The notes below the pieces were generated by a model. It saw nothing but the letters and a program-made list of their open reading frames with translations, was not told where the DNA came from and ran no database searches. 64,000 nucleotides of DNA from DASRAA01 sp963814165 (GTDB lineage Bacteria; Acidobacteriota; Terriglobia; Terriglobales; Acidobacteriaceae), in the NCBI GenBank assembly GCA_963814165.1, contig CAWFBW010000001.1:1-64000 (forward strand), given 5' to 3'. The position numbers and the translations under genes were made by a program. Below, piece by piece: positions 17,198 through 26,286 of the stretch. Numbering within the stretch: position 1 is the stretch's first letter; every line of letters begins with the position of its first letter.

Positions 17198-18052
17198 CTA
17201 TCGAGATGAAACATCGTCGGCCGCTCGGCTTTTCGCATACTCCACGACAGAAGGCAACTCCTCCAGCCCACGGCCGGCAAAGATCTCGCGGAACTGCTCG
17301 ATGACTTCCTCGTGAATCACGCCATTGGTCGCCAGCACTTCCCGACTGTCGAGGCGAAACGCAGTTCCGTCGAATCGCGTAACCCTTCCGCCCGCTTCTT
17401 CCACGATGAGCACTCCGGCGGCCGTGTCCCATGGATTCAGGTTGAATTCCCAGAACCCGTCGTAACGTCCGGCCGCGACGTTAGCCAAGTCAAGCGCGGC
17501 TGAACCCGCGCGACGCACACCATGCGAGCGCAAGGTGATCTGTTGGTAGAAGTGAATGTTCGGGTTCTTGTGCCGCTTGTGGCTGGGGAAACCCGTCCCC
17601 AGGATCGACTCGGCCAGCCGGGCAGTCTTCGACACCCGTAGCCGCTTGCCGTTTAAGGTTGCGCCTTGTCCCCGTTCCGCCGCGAACAATTCATCCCGTG
17701 TTGGATCGTACAGTACGCCAACTTCCAGTTGGTCATCCTGGCGAGCCAGTGCAATCGAAACGCAAAACACCGGGTAGCCGTGCGCGAAGTTCGTCGTCCC
17801 ATCCAACGGATCGACAAACCAGCGGTATGCCGCGCCGGTCTCGCTCCTCGTGCCCTCTTCCCCCACAATGCCATGTTCAGGCCAGCGCGCCTGCAACCGC
17901 TCGACGATGAGCTTTTCCGAAGCGCGGTCGGCGGCCGTTACCAAGTCCACGTCGCCCTTGTATTCGATCTTGATATGCCGGTCGAAGTATGTCATCAGCA
18001 ACGCGCCAGCTTCGCGGGCAATCGGTTCCAGGTCTCGGAGGTATTGGCTCAT
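17198..18052 (-). CDS. inositol monophosphatase-family phosphatase
   Basis: A 284-residue magnesium-dependent sugar or inositol phosphate phosphatase (SuhB-like). Metal ligands appear in GEEGTRSE, in DPLDGTTNFAHGYP (the family signature) and in WDTAAGVLIVEEAGG near the C-terminus. The start ATG at 18052 overlaps the stop of the Hfq-like gene as ATGA, so the two are coupled. In Escherichia coli SuhB also works in rRNA antitermination with Nus factors. Coupling here with an Sm-like RNA-binding protein is therefore suggestive but not proof of an RNA role. Confidence 0.92.
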   Translation of the reverse strand: MSQYLRDLEPIAREAGALLMTYFDRHIKIEYKGDVDLVTAADRASEKLIVERLQARWPEHGIVGEEGTRSETGAAYRWFVDPLDGTTNFAHGYPVFCVSIALARQDDQLEVGVLYDPTRDELFAAERGQGATLNGKRLRVSKTARLAESILGTGFPSHKRHKNPNIHFYQQITLRSHGVRRAGSAALDLANVAAGRYDGFWEFNLNPWDTAAGVLIVEEAGGRVTRFDGTAFRLDSREVLATNGVIHEEVIEQFREIFAGRGLEELPSVVEYAKSRAADDVSSR

Positions 18053-18369
18053 TTTCGGCGAATGGGCACTTCGCGACTGACAATCTTTTCAGTTCGCGGC
18101 TGGCTGGTCAGGTCTTCGGCGATGTAGGCGATTTCGTGCTTGAAGATGAATAGATTGGGCGCGCCATCGCGCGTCAGGCGCACCATACGGCGGTCGTAAT
18201 ATTCAATCCAGCCGCGCAGGACTTCCCCGTCCATCAACTTGATGCTGACCGGCGTCTGCTTCTCGCCCAGAGCTTTGAGGTACGCAGCCTCCTGACGTGT
18301 GTCGTCCGGTGGAGGAGTTTTCGTCGTCTTGTGTGCGTTGGATTGATTCCCCGCGCCCTTGAAGCCCAT
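18049..18369 (-). CDS. Hfq-like Sm-fold RNA-binding protein
   Basis: A 106-residue protein whose residues about 26-86 follow the Hfq pattern. YLKALGEKQTPVSIKLMDG corresponds to Hfq's F-L-N-x-L-R-x-x-x-x-x-V-x-x-x-L-x-x-G. Then LRGWIEYYDRRMVRL stands for LQGQIESFDQFVILL, and LFIFKHEIAYIAED for MVYKHAISTV, keeping the KH of the Sm2 motif (K77-H78). The proximal-face residues differ, and there is a basic N-terminal extension of about 25 residues and a C-terminal RREVPIRRK-like tail. It may be the acidobacterial Hfq homologue or a paralogue. It is translated together with the downstream inositol monophosphatase. Confidence 0.7.
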   Translation of the reverse strand: MGFKGAGNQSNAHKTTKTPPPDDTRQEAAYLKALGEKQTPVSIKLMDGEVLRGWIEYYDRRMVRLTRDGAPNLFIFKHEIAYIAEDLTSQPRTEKIVSREVPIRRK

Positions 18370-18439
18370 GATTCGATTCTACACGCCGCGAAGCACCTGA
18401 CCGCCGCGACTTCAGGCCAATATCAAGCGTGTTCGCCGT

Positions 18440-19726
18440 TTACGCCTGCGTCTTCGTATATTGATCGAACGCCGCCAGAAATCGGTCGATGTCATTCTTC
18501 TGGATGTAGTACGGGGTGGACAGTCTCAGCTTTGACGGCTCACCACCGCGGATGCGAATCTTCTGTGTCTTCCACATCCAGTCTTCCAGGGCCATGCGCT
18601 TCACTGGCGGGACGTTGACGGTCACGATCGCGCACCGCATCGCCGGATCGGGCGAGGTCCACGACTCGGCCCCACGCTGCACCATTTGCGCCAGCATATA
18701 GTTCGCAAGCTCCCGATGCCGCTTCTCGATCTTGTCCATGCCGATCTCATTCGCCATCTGGATCGACGCCCGCAAGCCCATCAGCGATGGAACGTTCGAC
18801 GAGCCGATACGTTGAAACCGTTCCGCCCTGATCTTCGTATCGTCCCATCCGGCGGTGGTCACCGTGCTCCAGACTTGGTCCATCACCTCGTCGCGGACGA
18901 ACAGAAAGCCCGAGCCTTTCGGCGCCTGTAGCCACTTGTGCGGACTCGCCGAGTACATGTCGCAGCCGATATCGTGAATGTTCAGCGGCATCATGCCGGG
19001 GACATGTGCGCCATCCACCGCGCAGAGAATTCCCTTCGACCGCGCCAGCGCCGCAAGCTCGTTCGCCGGCAGCACTGCGCCCGTCATCGTCGAGATATGG
19101 CTGAAGAACAACACCCGAGTCCGCGGCGTGATCGCATCGTTGAACAGGTTCAACACCTGGGCGGGATTGGTCACTGGCTTGGGCAGAGTGACCAGCTTCA
19201 CCACGATCCCATAGCGCTTCGCTTTGAGCCGCCAGGGCTGCTCTCCGCTGGGATGTTCCTGGTCGGTCATCAGCACTTCGTCGCCGGGCTTCATGTCGAT
19301 GCCGTTGGCAATGTAGCTGTTGGCCTCGGTCGCATTGCGCACAAGCGCCAGTTCGTCGCGGGTGCATCCGATGAATGCTGCCAGCGGATCCCGGTATGCG
19401 TTGTACGGCTCATACCCCCAGATGGGATAGTTTTCAGGATCTTCCTGCGCCATCTGCTCAGTCTTGGTGTAACCGTCAAACACCGCCCGCAATACCGGAG
19501 CCGGACTCGAACCCACGGTACCGTTGTTCAGGTAAACCTCGTCTTCGGGGATGAGGAACTGCTTGCGGATCTCGGCCCAGTAGGCGTCGTCGTTTCCGGC
19601 GAACTTCGCAGCTTCCGGCAGCTTCGCTGGCATGTTCGCCAACTGCGCCAGCAACGGATGTCCGGCAGCAAGCGCGAAGCCGAGTCCGGTTGCGGTGTGG
19701 GAAAGGAACTGGCGGCGATCGAGCAT
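18440..19726 (-). CDS. Tat-exported class V aminotransferase-fold PLP enzyme
   Basis: A 428-residue protein with a twin-arginine signal (DRRQFLSHTATGLGFALAAG). A class V aminotransferase domain follows, like the isopenicillin N epimerase or cysteine desulfurase group. The PLP pocket includes VDGAHVPGMMPLNI and the Schiff-base lysine in YSASPHKWLQAPKGSGFL. Location outside the cytosol is unusual for a PLP enzyme but common among these family members, which fold with cofactor before Tat export. GGAGG lies 5 nt before ATG at 19726. The substrate is unknown. It sits alone between the Hfq-like gene and tRNA-Leu. Confidence 0.85.
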   Translation of the reverse strand: MLDRRQFLSHTATGLGFALAAGHPLLAQLANMPAKLPEAAKFAGNDDAYWAEIRKQFLIPEDEVYLNNGTVGSSPAPVLRAVFDGYTKTEQMAQEDPENYPIWGYEPYNAYRDPLAAFIGCTRDELALVRNATEANSYIANGIDMKPGDEVLMTDQEHPSGEQPWRLKAKRYGIVVKLVTLPKPVTNPAQVLNLFNDAITPRTRVLFFSHISTMTGAVLPANELAALARSKGILCAVDGAHVPGMMPLNIHDIGCDMYSASPHKWLQAPKGSGFLFVRDEVMDQVWSTVTTAGWDDTKIRAERFQRIGSSNVPSLMGLRASIQMANEIGMDKIEKRHRELANYMLAQMVQRGAESWTSPDPAMRCAIVTVNVPPVKRMALEDWMWKTQKIRIRGGEPSKLRLSTPYYIQKNDIDRFLAAFDQYTKTQA

Positions 19727-19832
19727 GATGACCTCCTGGACGGGAAGTCCGCTATCTTACGGCTTCACTCTTCGCCTGACAAGAAAGAAGCGCGGCGACA
19801 CCGCGCGGCGGGAAACTGCAAACAGGATTTGG

Positions 19833-19914
19833 TGCGAAAGGGGGGACTCGAACCCCCACGGTTTTACCCGCCAGATCCTAAGTCTGGTGCGTCTGCCAAT
19901 TCCGCCACTTTCGC
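19833..19914 (-). tRNA. tRNA-Leu (anticodon UAG)
   Basis: The acceptor stem GCGAAAG pairs with CTTTCGC. The anticodon arm CCAGA-CTTAGGA-TCTGG gives anticodon TAG. There is a short class II variable arm, and the T arm GGGGG-TTCGAGT-CCCCC is intact. The CCA end is not encoded. Confidence 0.93.
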
Positions 19915-19925
19915 ATTTTATTTTC

Positions 19926-20754
19926 AGTAGCTTACAGCCACGCTCGTGCAGGCTGAATCTACTGAAGGGGTTTTGAAGAGACTGGATTGCTTGGCAACAA
20001 GCCGGTGTGTCCAGCCACTTCCTTATTTCCCTCTGCACGCCGTCGCGGTTGCACGTGGATCTCGGCCACGATACCCAAGACATCCTCTGCTTCCGGATGA
20101 ACTTAATTCGTCATCGCGACGTTGTTGTGCCGCGCTACTAATTGTAGCGCTTTTGCATTTTGAACGAGCTTGCGGGCATGGGTCAAATTGCGTGCCGCAA
20201 AGCTTGCCGACACGCCTTCTTTGGCAGCTCAGCTTGGCACGGGGATGACGGATCTGATCGTCCTGATGACCATGCTCCGTGAAGAGAAAGAATGGGACCT
20301 GCGATGTGAAGTCGTTCTCGCGCAACAAGCGCGCCAACGCCGACTTGCGGTGGCATATCCTGATGGCGTACATGTGCCTGGAAAACGCTGTTCCGGCGTC
20401 ATTGCTCGCACCTTGCACAGCAAAGGCGAACTGAATGACACGCATCGCTTCTGAGACGCTTAGGTCCCGTGCATTTCCGTACCTGCGAGGTTGAGGAGTG
20501 TTTCCCGACCGTTGGTGTGCGGATTGCATCCGGAAATTTCCCGCTTGTGCGAACCTGCTCCTCGCTGATAGATTTTTCGCAACCGTGGGGAAGAGTCAGT
20601 ACATCGCAACGAAGCGGAATCATTGTCGTAGCAGCGACAAGCGATTCATCTCAAGCCGTTAACACGATTGCGGAGAAGACAGTTGGCGTGTGCTTTGCTA
20701 CGGTTCGACTGGATCCGTTGGAGAGCACGCCCGTCGAAACTTGGGGATAAAGTT
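19926..20754. other. long gene-free region before the respiratory operon
   Basis: More than 800 bases show no protein I recognise. Open frames on both strands are Arg/Ser-rich, as expected from GC-rich noncoding DNA. The promoter of the oxidase operon must lie here, but I cannot point to a clear -35/-10 pair. Confidence 0.5.
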
Positions 20755-21807
20755 GTGAGCTTGGATTGCCGGACACACAGACTGCGGGGCTGCACTGCCA
20801 CCGCTTGGCTGTGCCTCGGCGCGGGAAAGTTCGCGGCTGCAGCTTCCGGCAGAGACCCGGCAATCCCGAGCATCTTTTCCCCGGCTTCCACTCCGGCCGA
20901 TTCCATTTATCACCTTTCCTTGTTCGTGCTGGCGATTTGTCTCGCCATCTTCCTGTTGGTTTTTGGCCTGCTGGTATACGCGGTAGTGAGATTCCGGCGG
21001 CGTCCCGGGGACGACGGCCGCGAGCCTGCGCAGATCTACGGCAGTAACCAGATGGAACTGGCCTGGACCGTAATCCCCGTGGTCATTGTTGTTGTGCTGT
21101 TCCTCGCGACAGCGCGCGTGATTCATGCGGTGGAAGACGCCCGTTTCCCTTCAGGGACCATCGAGATTACCGCCGTCGGTCACCAGTTCTGGTGGGAGTT
21201 CCAGTATCCGCAGCAAGGTTTCATCGCTGCCAATGAACTTCACGTTCCGGTCAGCGACACCAAGCACCCGACTCCGACTCATATCACTCTGCTGTCGGCT
21301 GACACCGACCACAGCTTCTGGGTCCCCAAGCTGGCCGGAAAAACGGACCTCATTCCCAACCGCACCAATAGCATGTGGATCGATCCTCACGAAACCGGAG
21401 TTTACCTAGGCCAGTGTGCCCAGTACTGCGGAACACAGCACGCCAAGATGCTGTTGCGGGTGATTGTGGAATCGCGAGAGGACTTCGATCGCTGGGCGGC
21501 AAGCCAGCAACGGCCCGCACAGAACGACGATTCGGTTGCCCGGGGCAGGCAAATCTTTGACACCACCGCGTGCGTCAACTGTCATACCATTTCCGGCACA
21601 AGCGCGAAAGGAAGATTCGGCCCCGACCTGACTCACCTGATGAGCCGCGAGACCATCGCAGCGGGCGCAGCACTCAACAATCGCGAAAATTTGAGGCTGT
21701 GGGTCAAGGACCCCGATGCCATTAAACCCGGCTGTTTGATGCCGGCCATGCAACTCGACGAGAAAGACCTGGACGCCGTCACTGATTATCTACAAAGCCT
21801 GAAGTAG
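20755..21807 (+). CDS. coxB: cytochrome c oxidase subunit II with fused cytochrome c (caa3 type)
   Basis: Subunit II accepts electrons at the CuA centre and feeds the oxidase. The N-terminal region has a leader, then two membrane helices (SLFVLAICLAIFLLVFGLLVY and the LAWTVIPVVIVVVLFL region). The aromatic electron-entry stretch is HQFWWEFQYP, and CuA ligands appear in GQCAQYCGTQHAKM. After about residue 250 a cytochrome c domain follows, with CVNCH heme attachment and a methionine in CLMPAMQ. This fusion defines caa3 oxidases. The start is GTG 20755, with GGGGAT 6 nt upstream; earlier in-frame codons lack conservation. First gene of the operon, 18 bases before coxA. Confidence 0.93.
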   Translation: MSLDCRTHRLRGCTATAWLCLGAGKFAAAASGRDPAIPSIFSPASTPADSIYHLSLFVLAICLAIFLLVFGLLVYAVVRFRRRPGDDGREPAQIYGSNQMELAWTVIPVVIVVVLFLATARVIHAVEDARFPSGTIEITAVGHQFWWEFQYPQQGFIAANELHVPVSDTKHPTPTHITLLSADTDHSFWVPKLAGKTDLIPNRTNSMWIDPHETGVYLGQCAQYCGTQHAKMLLRVIVESREDFDRWAASQQRPAQNDDSVARGRQIFDTTACVNCHTISGTSAKGRFGPDLTHLMSRETIAAGAALNNRENLRLWVKDPDAIKPGCLMPAMQLDEKDLDAVTDYLQSLK

Positions 21808-21825
21808 GAACATGGGGACCCAGTA

Positions 21826-23514
21826 ATGTCGAACGCCGAATCGGTCCTGAGACCAATGACGGATTCACCCGTGCAGGAACTGGCCCGGCCGCTGTTCGAC
21901 CGGGTGCACGAGTGGATTGTCACGGTGGATCACAAGAAACTCGGCCTGATGTACATCCTCTACGGCATCCTGTTTCTGGTGATCGGCGGCCTGGAAGCCA
22001 CCGCCATGCGCATTCAGTTGGCGATACCGAATAACCACTTTCTGTCGCCCCAAATTTTCAACCAGTTGTTCACCATGCATGGCACGACCATGGTGTTTCT
22101 GGTCGGAATGCCGCTGCTGTTCGGCTTTGCGAACTACCTGGTTCCCCTGATGATCGGCGCCCGCGACATGGCTTTTCCACGGCTGAATGCCTTCAGCTTC
22201 TGGATGAGCGCGCTGGGCGGGATCATTCTGTATTTCAGTTTCATCGGCGGCAGCGGACTGTATGGCGCGGGTGGCGCTCCCGATGTAGGCTGGTTTGCCT
22301 ATGCGCCGCTGACGTCGCCGGCGTTCTCGCCCGGCCACAGCACCGACTACTGGATCATTGGCCTGCTGGTCAGCGGGATTGGCAGCATCGGCACCGCGTT
22401 GAACATCGTGACCACGGTGCTCTGCATGCGCTGTCCTGGAATGACGCTAGGACGGATGCCGTTGTTCTCCTGGTTGAACCTCGTTGTATCGTCGCTGGTG
22501 TTAATCGTGGTCTCGCCGTTGACCGCAGCGCAGATCATGCTGCTGATCGATCGTTACCTGGGGGGACATTTCTTCGACACCCAGGCGGGTGGCTCAGCCG
22601 TAATCTGGATGCACTTCTTCTGGATCTTCGGGCACCCGGAAGTGTACGTGCTCATCATTCCAGGATTTGCGTTTGCCTCCGAGATCATCCCGGTGTTCTC
22701 ACGCAAGCCGATCTTCGGATACTCGATCATGGTAGCTGCCACGCTGGCGATTGGCTTCGTCAGCCTGGGTGTGTGGGCACATCACATGTTCACTGTCGGG
22801 ATGACTTCTTATGCCAATGCCTTTTTCACGGCCTCCACGATGGCGGTGGGGGTTCCGACAGGAATCAAGATCTTCAATTGGCTGGGAACCATGTGGGGCG
22901 GGAAGATCCGGCTCGCCATTCCCATGCTTTTCTGCATTGCTTTCTTGTTCCAGTTCCTCATCGCCGGCCTGACCGGAATCATGCTGGCGGCTTCGCCCTT
23001 CGACTGGCAGCTCGGCAACTCGTATTTTGTGGTCGCGCATTTTCATTACGTGCTGATTGGCGCGCTGGTGTTTACCATCTTTGGCGCACTCTATTACTGG
23101 TTTCCAAAAGTGACCGGGCGGATGTGGAACGAGACCCTGGGCAAGTGGCACTTCTGGCTCTTCCTCATCGGTTTTCATATCACGTTTGACTTCATGCATA
23201 TTCCGGGCGTGCTGGGCATGCCGCGCCGCATTTATACCTACGAGGCCGGACGGGGATGGGAAATATGGAACCTGATCATCTCCATAGGCGTGATTTTTCA
23301 GATCGCCGGCATCTTGTTCTGGGTGGTGAATTTTGTGTGGGCCTATTTCAAAGGGAAGCCCGCCGGAGACGACCCTTGGGACGCGTGGACTTTGGAGTGG
23401 AGCACCAGTTCGCCGCCGCCCGACTATAACTTCGCCCAGATTCCCGTGGTGCGGAGCCGCCGTCCGCTGTGGGACTTGAAGCATCCAGAAGATCCGGACT
23501 GGAAATATGAGTAA
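21826..23514 (+). CDS. coxA: cytochrome c oxidase subunit I
   Basis: The catalytic heme-copper subunit reduces oxygen to water and pumps protons across the inner membrane. The 562 residues have the usual 12-helix pattern. Heme a ligand: FTMHGTTMVFLVGMP. CuB histidine and the cross-linked tyrosine: IFGHPEVYVL. The CuB histidine pair: VWAHHMFTVG. Heme a3 and a ligands: VVAHFHYVL. The C-terminus is long and soluble (WTLEWSTSSPPPDYNF), common in A-type oxidases. The HPEVY motif and overall similarity suggest an A1-type enzyme. The frame is intact, unlike coxC that follows. Confidence 0.97.
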   Translation: MSNAESVLRPMTDSPVQELARPLFDRVHEWIVTVDHKKLGLMYILYGILFLVIGGLEATAMRIQLAIPNNHFLSPQIFNQLFTMHGTTMVFLVGMPLLFGFANYLVPLMIGARDMAFPRLNAFSFWMSALGGIILYFSFIGGSGLYGAGGAPDVGWFAYAPLTSPAFSPGHSTDYWIIGLLVSGIGSIGTALNIVTTVLCMRCPGMTLGRMPLFSWLNLVVSSLVLIVVSPLTAAQIMLLIDRYLGGHFFDTQAGGSAVIWMHFFWIFGHPEVYVLIIPGFAFASEIIPVFSRKPIFGYSIMVAATLAIGFVSLGVWAHHMFTVGMTSYANAFFTASTMAVGVPTGIKIFNWLGTMWGGKIRLAIPMLFCIAFLFQFLIAGLTGIMLAASPFDWQLGNSYFVVAHFHYVLIGALVFTIFGALYYWFPKVTGRMWNETLGKWHFWLFLIGFHITFDFMHIPGVLGMPRRIYTYEAGRGWEIWNLIISIGVIFQIAGILFWVVNFVWAYFKGKPAGDDPWDAWTLEWSTSSPPPDYNFAQIPVVRSRRPLWDLKHPEDPDWKYE

Positions 23515-23527
23515 CGGAGAAGTGTGA

Positions 23528-24127
23528 ATGGCAGCTACGTCAGTCTCGCTACCACAATCCGAAATGCCGCTGGCGCATGAACTGCGCGGACGTGTCGGCA
23601 TGTGGTGCCTGATCGCGGCCGAGTCGGCGATCTTTAGCATCTTCGTGGTCGCTTATCTTTACTATGCGGGCAAAGAGCCTGAACGGCCCGACACCTCGCG
23701 AAGTGCTTCATGTTCCGGTTTTCAATTCGATTTGTCTGTTCTGCGAGCAGCTTCACCATCGTAATGGCCGAGCGCGCCATCGCGCGGGGAAAGAGTACGC
23801 CTGTTTGGGATTTGGTGGTTGCTTACAATTGTGCTCGGAACCATCTTCATCGTCGGCACAGGCTTCGAGTGGTATCACCTGATTTACACCGATGGGCTGA
23901 CGATCAGTTCCAGCCTCTTTGGTACGACGTACTACTCGCTCGTTGGCTTGCATGCTTTTCACGTGATCGCCGGTCTAACCGGGCTTTCAATCATCATGAT
24001 CTTCACCGCACTTGGTCACGTGAGACAGGAGCATGCGCCTCGAATCGAAGTCTTTGCCATGTACTGGCACTTTGTGGATGCCGTGTGGGTCGTCGTACTT
24101 ACGGTTGTGTATTTTGTTGCGAGATAG
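23528..24127 (+). pseudogene. coxC: cytochrome c oxidase subunit III, three apparent frameshifts
   Basis: Subunit III surrounds the catalytic core and helps proton uptake. The start ATG at 23528 gives HELRGRVGMWCLIAAESAIFSIF, then frames change near 23,665, 23,748 and 23,795. Read across the shifts the protein is continuous: YLYYAGK, SLNGPTPREVLHVPVFNSICLF, SSFTIVMAERAIARGK, then RLFGIWWLLTIVLGTIFIVG to the conserved end WHFVDAVWVVVLTVVYFVAR. All blocks expected of subunit III are present and in order. Three losses in 130 bases of an otherwise healthy operon point to base-calling error rather than decay. No separate subunit IV follows, but the next gene is a membrane protein. Confidence 0.85.
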
Positions 24128-24145
24128 GACGGCTTGAGAGACTGT

Positions 24146-25003
24146 ATGGAATCGCCCAACAAACCCGCAACCGGCAGTCCCGAAAACGTTGTGCTGCCCG
24201 CGCCGACGGCGTGGCCCTTCGTGCTGGCGCTCGGACTTTCGTTGATATCCGCCGGCATGTTGACGAATGCCTCGGTCAGTGTACTGGGAGCCATTCTTTT
24301 CCTTGCCGGTGCGGTCGGATGGTTCCGTCAGGTGCTGCCTCACGAGCACCATGTGGAAGTGCCAGTCACGGTCGCAGAGCGGGCTCACGTCGTTCGTCCG
24401 CCTGAGGTTGAGCGTCTGCCGGCCGCGCAGCAGGTCCAGCGCGCGTGGCTTCCCCTGAAGGTCTATCCCGTGTCTGCCGGCGTTAAAGGCGGGTTAGCGG
24501 GCGGCGTTGCCATGGCGCTGCTGGCCATGCTGTACGGGCTGATCTTTTATCGCAGCATATGGTATCCCGTCAACTTGATCGCCGGAAGTCTCTACGCCTC
24601 GCCCGCCATGCCGACGACCGAAGCGCTGATGCACTTCCGCTTCGACTGGTTCTTGTTTGCGCTTGCCATGCACCTCACGATGTGTCTGCTGGTCGGCTTG
24701 CTCTATGGCGCAATGCTTCCCATGCTGCCGACACGTCCCATCGTTTTAGGCGGGATCATCGGCCCATTGCTGTGGACCGGTTTACTTTACCGCATTCTCG
24801 ATTTCGTAAATCCATTGCTGAATCAGGAGATCGACTGGCTCTGGTTCGCGGCCTCCCAAGTTGCGTTCGGGGTGGTGGCAGGTCTAGTAGTAGTGCGCCA
24901 GAACAAGGTGTTCACCTCGGAGAATCTGCCGCTTGCGATGCGCGCCGGCATTGAGGCGCCCGGGCTCATGCATGAGCGCGATGACGAGGACCACAAGCAA
25001 TGA
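24146..25003 (+). CDS. polytopic membrane protein of the respiratory operon
   Basis: A 285-residue protein with seven or so membrane segments. A pair at 20-60 (WPFVLALGLSLISAGMLTN and SVLGAILFLAGAVGWF) resembles the short cytochrome oxidase subunit IV. A cytosolic stretch with PHEHHVEVPV follows, then further helices: GGLAGGVAMALLAMLYGLIFY, LHLTMCLLVGLLYGAMLP-like, GIIGPLLWTGLLY and VAFGVVAGLVVV. It may combine a subunit IV-like part with an unknown membrane domain. It is placed between coxC and the diheme cytochrome and overlaps the latter by ATGA, so it is surely in the operon. Role unknown. Confidence 0.6.
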   Translation: MESPNKPATGSPENVVLPAPTAWPFVLALGLSLISAGMLTNASVSVLGAILFLAGAVGWFRQVLPHEHHVEVPVTVAERAHVVRPPEVERLPAAQQVQRAWLPLKVYPVSAGVKGGLAGGVAMALLAMLYGLIFYRSIWYPVNLIAGSLYASPAMPTTEALMHFRFDWFLFALAMHLTMCLLVGLLYGAMLPMLPTRPIVLGGIIGPLLWTGLLYRILDFVNPLLNQEIDWLWFAASQVAFGVVAGLVVVRQNKVFTSENLPLAMRAGIEAPGLMHERDDEDHKQ

Positions 25004-25737
25004 CCCTGCGCCTAGCGCTACTGGCGGGGTTGATCGCCGCGGTTTCTGGGCTCGCGGCTTGTTCCCACATGAGCGGAAAGCCTGCGCCCGGCCCCGAGGT
25101 TCCCCGGCCAGACTCCATATTAGATCCGGTCGTGCTTTACAGCCAGAACTGTGCGGGCTGCCACGGAGCCGACGGCCAAAAAGGTCCTGCGATGGCGCTG
25201 GGCGATCCGGTTTACCTGGCAATCGTGGATGACGATACGCTGCGCACCACGATTTCGAAGGGCCGACCCGGTACCGCTATGTCAGCGTTTGCGCAGAAAG
25301 ACGGCGGGATGCTGACCGACGAGCAGATCACCGCGATCATTCATGGCATCCGTCAGCGCTGGGGCAAGCCGGACGCACTGGCGGGCGTGACTGCCCCTCC
25401 GTACGCCGCCAACGAGCCAGGCAATGCGCAGCAGGGCGCGGCGGTGTACGCCACATTCTGCGAGTCCTGCCACGGTTCCGGCGTCAAAGGCGGGCCCAAA
25501 GCAGGCTCGGTGACCAATCCTTCGTATCTTAGTTTGATCAGTGACCAGGGGCTGCGGACCATCGTTATCGCCGGGCGCCCGGACTTCGGTGCTCCGGACT
25601 GGCGCGGCAACGTGCCTGGACACCCGATGACCAACGAGCAGATTACTGACGTTGTCGCATGGCTGGCAGCGCAGCGGCCGAAACAGCCGTCCCAGGCTTC
25701 TACTGCAATTCCATCTTCGCCCGGGGGTACCCATTGA
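25000..25737 (+). CDS. diheme c-type cytochrome lipoprotein
   Basis: A 245-residue periplasmic electron carrier with a lipoprotein signal ending LAAC, so it is tethered to a membrane. Two cytochrome c domains follow. The first has CAGCHGADGQKGP with a methionine near GTAMSAF; the second has CESCHGSGVKGGP with a methionine near GHPMTNEQ. Overlaps on both sides (ATGA with the previous gene, TTGA with the Rieske gene) show tight coupling. It probably moves electrons from the cytochrome b complex to the oxidase, alongside the cytochrome c domains fused to CoxB and cytochrome b. Confidence 0.9.
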   Translation: MTLRLALLAGLIAAVSGLAACSHMSGKPAPGPEVPRPDSILDPVVLYSQNCAGCHGADGQKGPAMALGDPVYLAIVDDDTLRTTISKGRPGTAMSAFAQKDGGMLTDEQITAIIHGIRQRWGKPDALAGVTAPPYAANEPGNAQQGAAVYATFCESCHGSGVKGGPKAGSVTNPSYLSLISDQGLRTIVIAGRPDFGAPDWRGNVPGHPMTNEQITDVVAWLAAQRPKQPSQASTAIPSSPGGTH

Positions 25738-26286
25738 GCGATCAGGACAATAACGCAGTCTCGCGGCGAGACCTGTTTGCCAAGATCGGACATGTTGTTA
25801 AACGGTCTGGCGGTGGTGATTCTGGCGACGCCGGTTGTCGGTTACCTGCTGTCGCCCGTCCTCGGCGGAGACCGCGGCCAGTACAAACGCTGGATCACCC
25901 TGGGGGAGCTCGATGAATTTCCCGAAGGCCAGACTCGTCTCGCAAAGTTTCAGAACCCCATCGCCGGTGTCTCGGATGGAGAGACCGACCACATCCCCTG
26001 CTGGGTGCGGCGGATTCAGGGCGATCAGTTCCAGGTATTCGCAATCAACTGCGCCCACCTCGGGTGCCCGGTGCGCTGGTTCGCCCAATCCGGTTTGTTC
26101 ATGTGCCCCTGCCATGGTGGCGTGTATTACCAGGACGGTTCGCGCGCTTCAGGACCACCGCCGCGCGGGTTGTTTGAGTATCAATACAAGGTGGAAGGCG
26201 GCAAGTTGATGATTCAGGCCGGACAATTGCCAACGCTATCAACCACCGCAAGCCTCGGCGTAAGGAAGAGCGGATGCCAAGGTTAA
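25734..26286 (+). pseudogene. Rieske 2Fe-2S protein, one frameshift
   Basis: The Rieske subunit oxidises quinol on the outer face of the inner membrane. The first part begins at TTG 25734 (SDQDNNAVSRRDLFAKIG), overlapping the upstream stop. A single-base shift near 25,787 is needed to enter the frame MLLNGLAVVILATPVVGYLLSP, the membrane anchor. Cluster ligands are intact downstream: CAHLGCPVRW and CPCHGGVYY, and the final GPPPRGLFEYQYKVEGG is typical. It overlaps the cytochrome b gene by 13 bases. Because motif order and coupling are preserved, I think the gene is functional and the shift an error. Confidence 0.85.

Noticed and set aside
20023..20529. Open frames on both strands in the gap before coxB
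   Set aside because: Arg/Ser/Gln-rich translations without conserved blocks; consistent with GC-rich noncoding sequence.
22699..23640. 313-codon minus-strand frame opposite coxA
   Set aside because: Shadow of a highly conserved coding sequence; no domain or ribosome site.
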